From: Meghimatium bilineatum
Lineage: Eukaryota; Mollusca; Gastropoda; Stylommatophora; Philomycidae
Direction: 5' to 3'
NCBI GenBank assembly: GCA_034231615.1
Contig: CM067318.1
Span: 36,179,382-36,243,381, forward strand
DNA length: 64,000 nucleotides
Positions 1 to 10,496 of this stretch are shown here, piece by piece; the stretch's first letter is position 1; each line of letters opens with the position of its first letter. The notes under the pieces are model-generated. The model was not told the origin of the DNA. It ran no database searches and saw only the letters and a program-made list of their open reading frames with translations. Made by a program: the position numbers and the translations under genes.

Positions 1-179
1 TGTGTCAAATAATTTCTCACTTATTTACTTTTTCATGTCTCCATTTACATCTTCCATCATGTTCCAGCCCGCATACTCTGAGATAAAACCCAAGTGTTGG
101 GAAACAACCCAGTAGAAATGAAACGAATGGAAATATACAAATTCCCTGCCACTCTTTATAAACATAATATATTCGCAGA

Positions 180-382
180 CATGGTTGGATTTAGAGTTGG
201 TAAGACCCTAAACTATTTGAGATATGGGGCCCTTTATACGTCCAGATTATATGCCAGTGCCAAATATGATTTTCGGATACCTAGAGGGTTGAACTGAAAT
301 ATTTTTGGGGGCCCTCAAGAAAGTGAGGGGGAGGTTATAGCAAAGTTATAGCTTGTGTAGCTTATATGTAAATTCTGGACTG
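180..382 (-). mobile_element. hAT-type MITE, family M1
   Basis: This copy contains TATAGCTTGTGTAGCTTAT and GGGCCC blocks that match, in reverse, the elements at 46192 and 52247. The ends are degenerate versions of CAGTGCCGG. The flanking octamers ttcgcaga and ctcgcagc agree at 6 of 8 positions, as expected for an old hAT target duplication. It is non-coding; the short ORFs across it are incidental. Confidence 0.6.
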
Positions 383-540
383 CTCGCAGCGAGGTTTATA
401 TATATTGGTAATACGTTTATCTATTTTCGTTCATGTTGATCGCAGGCTCTGAGTAGAGTATCTTCTGCTTTTGCCATCCAAGACTGTCCTCGTTTAAAAT
501 ACCTTCATTTGTATTGTCCTGAGGTTGATTAATCGTCGAT

Positions 541-1040
541 TAATTAACCATGATAATCAGCAAAGACACCGAAGAACAAGAGCTAAACATAAACATACAT
601 GGAGAGAAACTACAACAAGTTAAGCATTATCAATATCTTGGACACATATTCACAAATGATGGAAGATGTGAAACAGAAGTTAAAAGGAGAATAGGAATGG
701 CTAAAAGTACCTTCAATGACATGAGGAAAATATTAACATCTAAATAAATTACAAACAAGTTAAAAATGAGAATTATAAAATGCTACATCTATTCTATATT
801 AATGTATGGCTCAGAAACATGGACACCAAATAAACAATTAGAAGACAGAATTGATGAATTTGAGATATGGGTATATAGAAGAATAGGGAGAACATCATGG
901 AAAGAGAAGAAAACAAACACAGAGGTTCTAAAAACACTTAATATGAGGAAAGAGCTACTAAGAGAAATAAATATCAGGAAAATAAAATATTTCTACACAT
1001 TAAAAGACATGACACCTTATTGAAGACCTTACTTGAGGGT
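541..1040 (+). pseudogene. LINE reverse transcriptase C-terminal fragment
   Basis: The translation contains the QYLGHIFTNDGRCETE and LMYGSETWTPNK motifs found in the region after the RT catalytic core of APE-type LINEs. These are followed by RRIGRTSWKEKKTNTEVL. An in-frame stop at 745-747 separates the two halves. The RT core is absent, so this is 5'-truncated. It appears to continue at 1621-1797 beyond a SINE fold-back. Confidence 0.8.
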
Positions 1041-1082
1041 AAAGTCAAATTTAAGTAGGAAACCAGAGGACAATTTAAAAAA

Positions 1083-1615
1083 AATTCTTGAGACTAACGG
1101 GAATTGAACCAGTCCGTTCTACGGCACCAAATCGCCTAGCAACAATTGCACACGCGTTTTTCCGTACTTGACTAACCGCATCTCCAAAAAAGAATACGGA
1201 TATTATGTTATGTGTTGTTGTTACTTAGGATATTTCAATACCTGTACGGGATGTTTGTTGTTGTTGTAATAGTCCTTGTCTCGATTGGTCCGTTCGGGTG
1301 ACTTTGTGTGCACGATTTGAATGGATTGATGAAATCGCATCTTTTTTTGGAGATGCGGTTAGTCAAGTACTGAAAAACGCGTGTACAATTGTTGCTAGGC
1401 GATTTGGTGCCGTAGAACGGACTGGTTCAATTCCCGTTAGTCTCAAGAATCTCCAAAAAAGATGCGATTTCATCAAGCCATTCAAATCGTGCACAAAAAG
1501 TCACCCGAACGGACCAATCGAGACAAGGACTACTACAACAACAACAAACATCCCGTACAGGTATTGAAATATCCTCAGTAACAACAAACACATAACATAA
1601 TATCCGTATTAGTTA
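1083..1615. repeat. SINE Z, fold-back pair
   Basis: The block 1083-1345 is followed by its own reverse complement at about 1346-1615, giving a head-to-head/tail-to-tail arrangement of a tRNA-like sequence. Read in sense, the unit has an A-box-like TTAGTCAAGTAC and a B box GGTTCAATTCCC, which fits a pol III SINE. Other copies lie at 7045, 49284, 49630 and 56729. It sits inside a LINE C-terminal fragment. Confidence 0.65.
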
Positions 1616-1620
1616 TACAA

Positions 1621-1797
1621 GGGCCGATAGGTAAAGTCAAAGGGAAGCGAACAAGAGGTAGGCAGAGATACAAGTGGGAGAGTAACATCACACGACGGAC
1701 AGGTTACAGTCTAGCAGAATGTATCACCAAGACAAGAGACAGGGGATGTTGGAGATCCGTTGCAGCCAACCTTCGTTGCGGAGACGGCACTTAATGA
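1621..1797 (+). pseudogene. LINE ORF2 extreme C-terminus
   Basis: The reading KGKRTRGRQRYKWES...ITKTRDRGCWRSV ends a few codons before TAATGATGATCATGATGATGA, a TGA-rich tail. The same ending is seen at 10186-10395. It is probably the continuation of the fragment at 541-1040, interrupted by SINE Z. Confidence 0.65.
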
Positions 1798-1857
1798 TGA
1801 TCATGATGATGAGGTTGGTGCAAAATGTGGTAGTCTTCATCGTTCTTCAGTCAGATA

Positions 1858-2960
1858 TCAGGCTACAGCACCAATAGCTTCAATGAATTGTGTGATTCGC
1901 TTCAGGTCATCCATGGAACCCCTCAAGTCTCAGTAGGCCATATTTTCTCCCTCTCTTCTTGGTAGAGTTGACAGGCATGAAGAATGTGTTCTGCAGTGTC
2001 TGGGCTCAGTCCACAGTTGCACAAGTCTGTCTCACCAATCTTCAGCTTTCGGAACATGTGACTTCTCAGTCTGTTGTGACCAGTTCGTAGTCTGAAAATG
2101 ATGGTTTGTTCCTTGCGTGACATTTGGTGGTAGGGGTCATTTGGTTCTGCAGTTGGGTGCATTTGCTTCCACTTTTTCTTATATTCTGCTTTTAACATGG
2201 TCTTACTTTCATAGTACGTATTATCATTTTCTATTTGTTCCAGTGATCCCCCTTTCCTTGCCAGGAGATCAGCTTTTTCATTTCCAGGTATGCCACAGTG
2301 ACCTGGGATCCACTGCAGTACTGTTTCTTTGGTGGTACTGCTGATGTGTAGTAAGCAGGCCGTAAGTTCATTCATGCTCGTGTTCTTTGGATCTTTCAAT
2401 GCCTGCAATACTGATTTTGCATCCGTTAGAAATACTACATGTCTGTTGTGACTCGGCAAGCAATTCATGAGCATTTTGGCTTCCATTTCTGCTTTGAAAT
2501 TTGTGGAGTGTTTGCCTGTGGGTATGGATTTCTCTATTTCTTTTCCATCTGGTGTTACTATATATATTCCTGATCCACCATCTTCTTCTTCTTCAGCGTT
2601 CATTCTCAAACTCCCGCTGGATTTCCCTTGTAGCAAGATCATGATCCTACTAGATTTCCAGCAGGATGGAGTCCAGAGAATGAAAATGCGTTGTGTCACC
2701 GTTTTATTTGCGCCAATGGCCCGACACGTCCGTCTTCGGCGGATCCTCCATCTAATACTGCCTCTTTCGCTGATCCATCTGTATATACATGTGTCCATAT
2801 ATCCTTTGGGTATGCTTTCTGTATGTGATTCTTAGTTGTCTCCTTTAGTACTTGTATAGCAGCTTCTGTTTTCGAAATAATGCTTGGTATATTGTCCATA
2901 ATTCTTGGGAAGTTTTTCAAAATATGGTAGTCATTGTTGGCGATTAAAAAATATTCTTTA
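1858..2960 (-). pseudogene. LINE RNase H domain and tail, decayed
   Basis: On the minus strand the translation gives HVYTDGSAKEAV, then after an insertion GGSGIYI, FKAEMEAKML, VVFLTDAKSVLQAL and IPGHCGIPGNEKADLLA. These are the DGS, E, D and H/D blocks of RNase H. A zinc-knuckle-like tail (CNCGLSPDTAEHILHAC) follows. The family matches the full-length LINE at 16024-20059. A frameshift near 1925 precedes the ending DDLKRITQFIEAIGA. The domain is split by SINE X at 2583-2741. Confidence 0.85.
2583..2741 (-). mobile_element. SINE X inserted in LINE RNase H
   Basis: This 159-bp copy runs (in plus orientation) from TTCTTCTTCTTCAGCGTTC to CGTCTTCGGCGG. It is flanked by gatccaccatc (2572-2582) and gatcctccatc (2742-2752), a near-perfect 11-bp target duplication. 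The insertion separates the DGSA and GGSGIYI blocks of the host LINE. Confidence 0.85.
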
Positions 2961-2999
2961 AAACGAAAGTCATTGATCAATTTGTGTCGAAAGCGAATG

Positions 3000-4075
3000 A
3001 AAATCACGGGAAAAGTCAAACAACATCATTGAATGATGATTCTAGATGAGTCCACATGATTTTATTGGTGACGGACTTAGTTAACACATGACACGGATAA
3101 TTCATACCTGAACATTTTAAAATATGGAATACTAAATCAAGGGTATCAGGGGCATGAAAAAAGGGGTCTGCGACAACAAAAAGTATAAGAAACACTGTTC
3201 TAAAAAGTGTGTTCTTCAATTATTATTCATATGTTTTTGGTACACAAATAGACACTGTGGGTTAGGTAGATTTGTGTTTGTGGGGGGAAAAAACCCAACA
3301 GATTCCAGAAAAAATCAGCCCAAATCGTCGGTTATGAAGATTCATTTTTGGAGAGAAATCAGTTTTCAAGCAGCACAAATCTTTGATTAATTAAACGTAA
3401 AAGTAAGGTTCTACTTCTTTTTTTCTTTGTCTGCGTTCACTATGTGATTCGTGTGATTTCCACCGGTCGAAGACGTTGTGCAACTGGTTTACAGGAACTG
3501 CGCTATTAACTCCTTCCAGCCCTCACATCTTATTTCGACATGAAAGGCCTCCTAAATATGATATTGGAAAAAAGCCAAATATATTGTACGTAACCAAGAG
3601 GCTTACAGAATGACAGTGAGGATAAAGTTCTGCAGTGGGCAGGCTACGTTGAACAAGAAAAGTTGTTATATGGAACATGCGTAAAACAACATGGCCCATG
3701 GTAATTTCCGGTTCTCGAGGGCTGATGGGAGTTTTTCTAGTATTTTCCTGTTCGCTAATCCCAAACAGCGTCACTTAGCTTTTCTGATCCGACTTTTTCA
3801 CTTCTTTCATTAATTGATGACACAACGGCGAGTGGCATTGCTTAAGATAAGAATGTAGCGACGCAAGATTATCATAGGGAAGAACTGCACCATTTACGTT
3901 TTAGACCTATGAAGTATCTGAGGAGCTGTCCATAAATGACGTCAACAATTAGGGAGGAAGAGATCTGAACACAGTTGACAGTTATTCAATAGAAGGTGGT
4001 ACTGCTAGTAGAACATAATGGAAAATAATACTCACGTGTAAAACAGGTAATGAAGTCCTACTGAATGATGACTAA
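3000..4075. other. No recognised feature
   Basis: The sequence is AT-rich and unique-looking, without ORFs of recognisable content. The part near 3000-3065 weakly resembles the MITE-like element at 5325 (AAAATCAC..., GATGAGTCCAC). Confidence 0.5.
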
Positions 4076-4535
4076 AACACTACACACTATCACTAACGGA
4101 TGTAAATATGGTACATATAACAAAACAAAACACATAATATAATCTACAGATGACAATACACAGGACAAAGTCGACGAGAGGAACAAAACGATGACGTAAC
4201 AAAGACCAATACGACCGAGAACTAAGCGCTTAGTTCTCGGTCGTATTGGTCTTTGTTACGTCATCGTTTTGTTCCTCTCGTTCCACCTGTATTATCGTCT
4301 TTGTGTACTTCCTGTTCGTATGCTTCCGGTATCTATCTTAGCACCACATTTCACTCGGATACGCATTCATTTTTACTTGTGATTTTTTTATGTTTGTATG
4401 TTATGTCCGTATCTTGAAAAAGGCCTATTGGTCCGAAACGTCGACTTTGTCCTGTGTATTGTCATCTGTAGATTATATTCTGTGTTTTGTTTTGTTATAT
4501 GTACCATATTTACACCCGTTAGTGATAGTGTGTAG
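4076..4535. repeat. Large inverted repeat with Penelope-like motif
   Basis: The outer arms, about 100 bp each (4076-4175 and 4436-4535), are near-perfect reverse complements (ACACTACACACTATCAC... against ...GTGATAGTGTGTAGTGT). Inside the right half is CTTGAAAAAGGCCTATTGG followed by TCCGAAACGTCGAC. This resembles the core of hammerhead-bearing terminal repeats of Penelope-like elements, but the CUGAUGA box is not intact. No coding sequence is present. Confidence 0.7.
4175..4280. repeat. Perfect 106-bp palindrome
   Basis: Two 53-bp arms meet with no spacer at 4227/4228 (centre AAGC|GCTT). I found no mismatch when checking the arms base by base. The outer ends are CGAGAGGAAC and GTTCCTCTCG. 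It lies at the inner edge of the larger inverted repeat. Confidence 0.95.
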
Positions 4536-5320
4536 TGTTTTTGACAGTTATTGACAAGTGAGAGTGGAGGGGGGATTGATCAAAATAGATGTCAACATTA
4601 CTGGGGCTTTTGTACACCAATGAAATTGTTGGAATTATATTTTTTTTTAAAGTGAAACAAAGCATGCATTTTTACGTACTTTTAATGCTAAAATTGAGTG
4701 GGGGTGGAGGTTAAGCATTATTGGACATAATTAAGCAGGCGGGGAGCTCCCTGGATTGTTGACAATTGTTCATAGGGTGGTAACAATTGATAAAAGTTAA
4801 GTAATTTATGGACAGCCCCCGTGAGCCACGAATTAACATACATTTTGTTTCAGACAGCTGCAAACAAAGAAAGATGGCTATAGCATCTCATCAAATAATA
4901 ACAAAAGGAGTTCAAAGTATAATGTTATACGAAATAAGGGAAACCCCCCCCCCCACTTCAAACTGAGAAGAATAGATATGTCCAAATAGGTCCAGTATCC
5001 AGAGAGAATCTGAGAGAAATACAATTTGATTTGTTTTTCAGGCTTAAGCCTTCTTAAGGGCCTCCTAAATATTTGGTGCACAATAACAAATCAAAATAGT
5101 CTCATATTCATGTGCAACTGATCTTCACGGAAGCCACTGTCCGATCTCATAGTTTCAATTCATTTTGATTTGCTTCAACCAATCAGTTTATAAATTAAAT
5201 ATCGCATATCATAAATCGTAACATAAATCCAAATAGGCACATATGCAACATTTATATCGACTATAACTATCAGCTGTTATCTCTGCACAAGGTATAGATA
5301 ACCCGAGTCTCTCTCAGTTA
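4536..5320. other. No recognised feature
   Basis: AT-rich unique-looking sequence with homopolymer runs (C9 near 4950). I see no coding or repeat signature. Confidence 0.5.
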
Positions 5321-5324
5321 TACA

Positions 5325-5500
5325 GTCCTGTGGTCTCATAGGTCCACTTTAAAAATGACGCTATTTGACTTCACACGTGATTTTAATTGGTTGTGGACAC
5401 AAAGTATACACAGAGATCAATGAAAATCACTGAAAAAGTTTATCAAACATCACTTTTGGAAAGGGTGATCCTATGAGTCCACGGGATTGTATAATCTACA
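5325..5500. mobile_element. Small MITE-like inverted-repeat element
   Basis: The ends TCCTGTGGTCTCATAGGTCCA and, in reverse, TCCCGTGGACTCATAGGATCA form imperfect terminal inverted repeats around about 120 bp of AT-rich sequence. A clear target duplication was not found, so the superfamily is unknown. Confidence 0.45.
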
Positions 5501-5597
5501 AGTGGACGCTGGATTTAAAATTGACAATCTCTTACTGTGGTGTTATTTGTTATCTGTTAACAGCTGATTAGTTTTGAGGTCTCACTTATAACAACCT

Positions 5598-5880
5598 CAA
5601 TCGCCCTTGTGTTGCAAGGGATCAAAAAAGGGAACAAAAGAATAGCAACACCGTTTACCTTACATGCATGTTGTAAGAAGCTACTTACGAGGTTGTTACG
5701 TGAGGTGGAGTGGCTATGACATTCCGTATAGGGCCAAAGTGACCCATAAGCCATGCTGAAGTTTGGTGTGTTAGGACGAAAGGCAGCGAAGTTGTAAACC
5801 TTGACACAACGTATTTCGTTCCTAGGACTGCATCCTGCTTACCTTCAAGAGTTTGAGAACGAATGCTGAAGAAGAAAAAG
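5598..5880 (+). mobile_element. SINE Y, diverged copy
   Basis: It carries the Y landmarks in order: GAATAGCAACACCGTTTACC, the TGTAAGAAGC block, AGGGCCAAAGTGACCCATAAG, TGTAAACCTTGACACAACG, and GAGTTTGAGAACGAATGCTG followed by AAGAAGAAAAAGG. It is clearly more diverged than the copies at 22771, 23855 and 38322. Confidence 0.8.
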
Positions 5881-6099
5881 GAATACAGTCTCAATTCGTA
5901 ATTCCACTTCGAGAGTAATGACAAAGTGGTCACATTTTGATTGTGTTTTCATTAATCCTGATTAAATTTGTCTTTTTTCCCCCTTAAAAATCATAACTGT
6001 GAACACGTATTCCATCCATCTTTCTTGCACTACGAGCAATCCATTATTTCTTTTTAGTTGAGTAAAAATGTGCCTCCCATTGTTTAGTTTTGCCACCGA

Positions 6100-6238
6100 A
6101 AACGAACCATTGGCACAAATAAAACGTCGACACAACGCATTTCCATTCTCTGGACTACATCCTGCTGGAAATCTAGATTGGATCATGGTCCTGCTGTAAG
6201 AGATCCAGCAGGAGTTTAAGAAGGAACGCTGAAGAAGA
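6100..6238 (+). mobile_element. SINE X copy
   Basis: It contains CCATTGGCACAAATAAAACG, GACACAACGCATTTCC, ACTACATCCTGCTGG and AGGAGTTTAAGAAGGAACGC, then TGAAGAAGAA. These are the X head, the shared X/Y tail and the (GAA)n end. Confidence 0.8.
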
Positions 6239-6640
6239 ATAAATTTTGTTTTAACTGCGAACGTTAGCAAACTTACTTATATCAGAACTTTTACCCCCCC
6301 CCCCACCCCCCACCCAAAAAAATAGATATCTCGGTTCTGGTAACTGAGCTACTACAACTTCCAGAGTTAGAATTACGTGCAATACATATTATGTATGTGA
6401 TTCTCATGTTATTGATGCCAGTAGTTTTAAAGTAGGCCTACTGGAAACATGCAGTCTTAAACCTCGTGGGTACACTTAGTATGTCCAAATATGGAGGTAC
6501 CTTCACAAATTATCTCATTTTACATTTATAATTCTACGAACTTTGGTACGCTGTTGTAGGAGGTACAATTGCTTACTGTGATATAATGTGTTTTGCAACA
6601 TTCCTATCAAAACTAAAACAAAAAATAATTATTTACTTCA

Positions 6641-6789
6641 GCACTCATTCTCAAACTCTCGCTGGATCTCTCTTGTTGCAGAATAATTGTCCTACTAGAG
6701 TTCCAGCAGGATGTAGTTTCGAGAATGAAAAATGTCTTGTGTCACCGTTTTATTTTTCACCAATGGTACGACACATTCGTCTTCGGCGG
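6641..6789 (-). mobile_element. SINE X copy
   Basis: In plus orientation it reads CTTCAGCACTCATTCTCAAA to CATTCGTCTTCGGCGG, parallel to the copy at 2583. It lies about 400 bp from the oppositely oriented copy at 6100. Confidence 0.8.
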
Positions 6790-7044
6790 TAATTATTTAA
6801 TAATAATGTAAATGTTAACAAAAAAGTCGATGTTAACTTAGTAACATAATTTATAAACGGGCTGTACATGAGTTGTGATTTGATCGAGATGTGTATCAAT
6901 ATGATAGCTACATGTTGAACAGGTTTGTTTATAGTATTAACTTGTATGACGTTGTGTTTGTGTAAAGTTTGGACAAATATGATAAACTCAAGAAATAAGT
7001 GTTCTTGCTAAACTTAATCTATTTTTGTTTTCTTATACAAGTAA

Positions 7045-7330
7045 ATTTAACTAGGAAGCGAGGTGATAAATTAAAAATTCTTGAGACCAACGGGAAATGA
7101 ACCATTACGTTCTGGCAGCACAAAATCGTCTGCAAACAAGAGTAAACGGGGGTTTCCGTGCTTGACTAACCGCACCTCCAAAGAAAAGCAATCAATTTTG
7201 TCAAGACATTCAAATTATGGACTCAAGTCACTTTGAACGGACTATTCGAGACAAGGACTATTACAACAACACAACAACAACGAACATCCCGTACAGGTAT
7301 TGAAGTATACCCAGTAACAACAAACATATA
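7045..7330 (-). mobile_element. SINE Z, diverged copy
   Basis: It has ATTCTTGAGACCAACGGGAA, CTTGACTAACCGCACCTCC, GAGACAAGGACTATTACAAC and CATCCCGTACAGGTATTGAA in the same order as the Z unit at 1083-1615. The B-box region is degraded. Confidence 0.75.
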
Positions 7331-7334
7331 ACAA

Positions 7335-8265
7335 ACAATGCCAGCAGTAAAAAACCATGTTACCACCACAGAGGCACTAGATACAGTACACTTGAGTACA
7401 CTATTCTGTGATTTTCATGTAATAGTATTCACATGTAAACAATACGAAGTTCAAAGTGACAATAATGTACGTGGAAACATGTACTCATATAAGCGGGTTT
7501 TCTTGAAAATTGGTCGAGATATGATAACAGATATAACAATTATTATCCAATACAACATGGATAGCAATACAATAAGGATCACACCAGATATTGACTTTCG
7601 CACGATTCACCATAATCAAATTTCGTTTCAGAAATAAGGTCGCACAAAGATTAAATAAACCTTGATATAATGATAATAGACTGTGGTATTATGTAGAAAA
7701 AGGCGTATCCCGGCAAATAGATGCTCTAATCCTATAATTAACAAATAACATTTATTAACTAACGTTTCAGTGAATTCACACTGGCGAAATCAATCACGTC
7801 AACGTGAAATATTTCATATCGAAAAACTCTTCATACCTCGTCCACATAAAGCTATTTTACGTTCAGAATACATTTAACTTCCGCTAACATTTGGCGTGGT
7901 ATTTTTTAGACGCGGTCACTTCATCAATGTTTTGTCAACAATCAATGGTTAGAAGGTATGGCATATACAGTTATTATGTTAAACATGATGTTTTGTGTGT
8001 GTCGGGTTCTGTATGCATTGAAAATCAAAACCATCTAACTCAATTAACATACTCTATGTTACTCTATGTTAGAGCAAGAGGTAGACCAAAAGAAACAATC
8101 AGAAGAACAATACTTAGAGAAAGTAAAATAACCAATATAATCAAACCATTCAAGAACTGCACATAATAGCTTTGAACAGACAGAATTGGAGAGATCTGAC
8201 CTCTGCCCTGTTGTTCGTCTATCACAAGTGATGATGACCATTTGTTACATCCACTTTTGAAAATT
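7335..8265. other. No recognised gene
   Basis: There is a short local duplication (ACTCTATGTT twice near 8055) and a possible LINE-tail-like RGRPKETIRRTI reading at 8070-8110. Nothing else is identifiable. Confidence 0.4.
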
Positions 8266-8270
8266 CAATT

Positions 8271-8790
8271 TTAGTTATGTCCTTGATTATGAGTTCGTAG
8301 ATGGCCAATGAGCCTTATTCGAGCTGTAAATGTCCTTGGACAGTTTGGACATGGAATAACGACTGTAGACGGATCTTGGTCTATCCGTGACTTTCTAGCT
8401 GCTCTCCGCTGTTGAGCTGCTGCATTTCTCTTCTTTTCACAAGATGATGCGCTCTTTTTTATTTTAGAACGCCATGTAGATCTATTTTGTGCTAGTCCTT
8501 CCCATGTATCGTGGTCTATTTCAAAGGCTTTCAGTGAGTCCTTTAAAGAGTCCTTGTAGCGCTTCCTTTGGTCACCTTGAGATCATATACCCTTCTCTAG
8601 CTCACCATAGAGAAGTATCTTTGGCAGACGATGGTCTGGCATACGCACCAAATGACCTGCCCAACGAATCTGTGTCTGCATCAGGATCGTGTCAATGCTT
8701 GGGATACCAGCTCTATCAAGGACAGTGGTATCTAACGTCAGCACAAAAGGAAAATGAATGAATTAATGAATGTTACTTCAGCGCCGAATA
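8271..8790 (-). pseudogene. LINE C-terminus with zinc finger
   Basis: On the minus strand the frame reads IDTILMQTQIRWAGHLVRM, LPKILLYGEL, then a stop, and then RKRYKDSLKESLKAFEI, DTWEGLAQNRSTWRS and a terminal C2H2-like finger CPNCPRTFTARIRLIGHLRTH before the stop at 8271-8273. This ending is typical of a widespread APE-type LINE lineage. It is 5'-truncated and carries a stop. The fragments at 14098 and 22262 are its 3' ends, and 62830 is another copy. Confidence 0.85.
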
Positions 8791-8904
8791 CGGTGCACAG
8801 TACAAGCTACCAGCAAGTAACTTCGTTAGGAATGAAAATAAACACATAACAGAGCAAGATCTTGCTTAATTAACAGCAGAGGCACATAAAAACAGACAAA
8901 CATT

Positions 8905-9760
8905 ATGATGAATGGATATAAACTCGAGGAAGTGAATACTTTTAAATATCTCGGATCCAACATACACAGCTATGGAGAATGCAAAGCAGGATTAAAACCA
9001 GACCTGCTCTCTTTATACAGTGAAAACATTGCGTGCTATAGTACATATCCCAGGAATATCAGTGGAGGATATAACATAAAAAAAAAATTGGAAATACGCG
9101 GATGACACTGTTCTGATTGCAAAAAGTGAGAAAGACCTTCAAGATTTAATTAATGTAGTAGTCACAGAAAGTAAAAAGAAAGACCCTTTCCTAAATATCA
9201 AGAAAACATAAGTAATGGTTATTTCAAAGAAAAAAAATAACCTTGCAAGATCAAAGTGAATGATGTAGTATTAAAACAGGTCCACCAATTCAAATATGTA
9301 GGTACAATGATTACAGCAGATGGAAGACGTTCAACAGAAATAAGAAGGAGAATAGGACAGGCAAAAACAACATTCAGAAAAATGAAAAATATATTGTGTA
9401 ATATGACCTTGTCATTAGAGGTGGGAAAGTGAGTTCTGCAGTGCTATATAACCCCTATACTAACATATGGGTGCGAGTCTTGAACAATAAACAAACTGGA
9501 AAGTGGGAGATTGGAGGAAACAGAGATGTGGTTCTATAGCAGAATGCTGAGAATACCATGGACTTCCAGAAAAACTAATGTAAAGGTGTTGAAAGAGTCA
9601 AATACGAAACGGACCTTAATCAACAATATAAGAAAAAGACAATCTTCATTTTTTTGGCCACTTCATGAGACAGGCAGGTTTGGAGAACATAGTCACAACA
9701 GGCAAGATTGAAGGCAACAGAGGCAGAGGACGACAGAGGGTCCGCCGTAGTCGAAGAACT
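8905..9760 (+). pseudogene. LINE RT fragment, decayed
   Basis: An isolated segment FKYLGSNIHSYGEC (8937-8980) is joined to a longer stretch. The latter reads YADDTVLIAKSEKDLQDLI at about 9095-9155, the RT catalytic loop with both aspartates. Post-RT motifs then follow across several frames, ending FGH...ENIVTTGKIEG, GRGRQRV. Multiple stops and frameshifts make it non-functional. It is related to the LINE fragment at 46484-47158. Confidence 0.8.
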
Positions 9761-9984
9761 GTTACCAACATTGTAAACATCTCGTACAAACTTGCATTTC
9801 TTCACTAAATTTTTTCCCGCTGACTGTAACAAATTACCGGCATCGATTTTTCATCGTTGCGTGATTCTGGTAAATATCTAAAAGACTTTACCACCATGAA
9901 CCTTCCTTATGATTCATATTTCGTTGTCACATATATTCAGCAAAGCATTTTTGGTATTGTGCATGTCTTCAAAGTAGCTAGTGT

Positions 9985-10490
9985 ATTCCTTTCTTCACTT
10001 TTCACAATACGTCACTTTTCACGCTTGGAATGTCCATTATTTCACTTTTCAGAGCAAAAAAAAATGCATATACTTCACTTTTAATAAAAAATTATAATAC
10101 TTCTACTTCATTTTTCATAATAGAATTCCCTTACTTCACTTTTCACAGCACGTAGAATGCCTTTACTTAACTTTTCATGACATCTTGTTGAAGAACTTAC
10201 TTGAGGGTAAAGTGGAAGGGAAGCGAGCAAGATGTAGGCAGAGATACAAGTGGGAGTGTAACATCACAAGATGGACAGGTTACAGTCTAACAAGTGTATC
10301 ACCAAGACAAGAGACAGGGGATGTTGAAGATCAGGTACAGCCAAACTTCGTTGCAGAGACGGCACTTGATGATGATGACTTAAATTTTTACAATACCTAG
10401 AATGTCCCTTTCTTCATTTTTTGCAATACTTAACATGCCTCTTACTTCACTTTTCACAATACACGGACATTGCTTCACTTTGTCATGGAT
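9985..10490. repeat. Degenerate minisatellite, interrupted
   Basis: Units of roughly 35-40 bp centred on ACTTCACTTTTCACAATA occur at 9985-10185 and resume at 10396-10490. A LINE tail fragment lies between them. Confidence 0.7.
10186..10395 (+). pseudogene. LINE ORF2 C-terminal tail
   Basis: It begins LLEGKVEGKRARCRQRYKWE and continues NITRWTGYSL, then shifts frame, ending in a GATGATGATGA tail. It is nearly identical in content to 1621-1797 and is inserted into a minisatellite. Confidence 0.75.
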
Positions 10491-10496
10491 TTATTT

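Noticed and set aside
94-297. 67-codon ORF
   Set aside because: Overlaps a hAT MITE; no similarity or splice context recognised.
1041-1082. SINE Z carrying a 3' tail borrowed from the adjacent LINE
   Set aside because: Similar words (AGGAAACCAGAGGACAATTT) occur beside other Z copies, but the similarity to LINE codons is too short to decide between tail sharing and chance.
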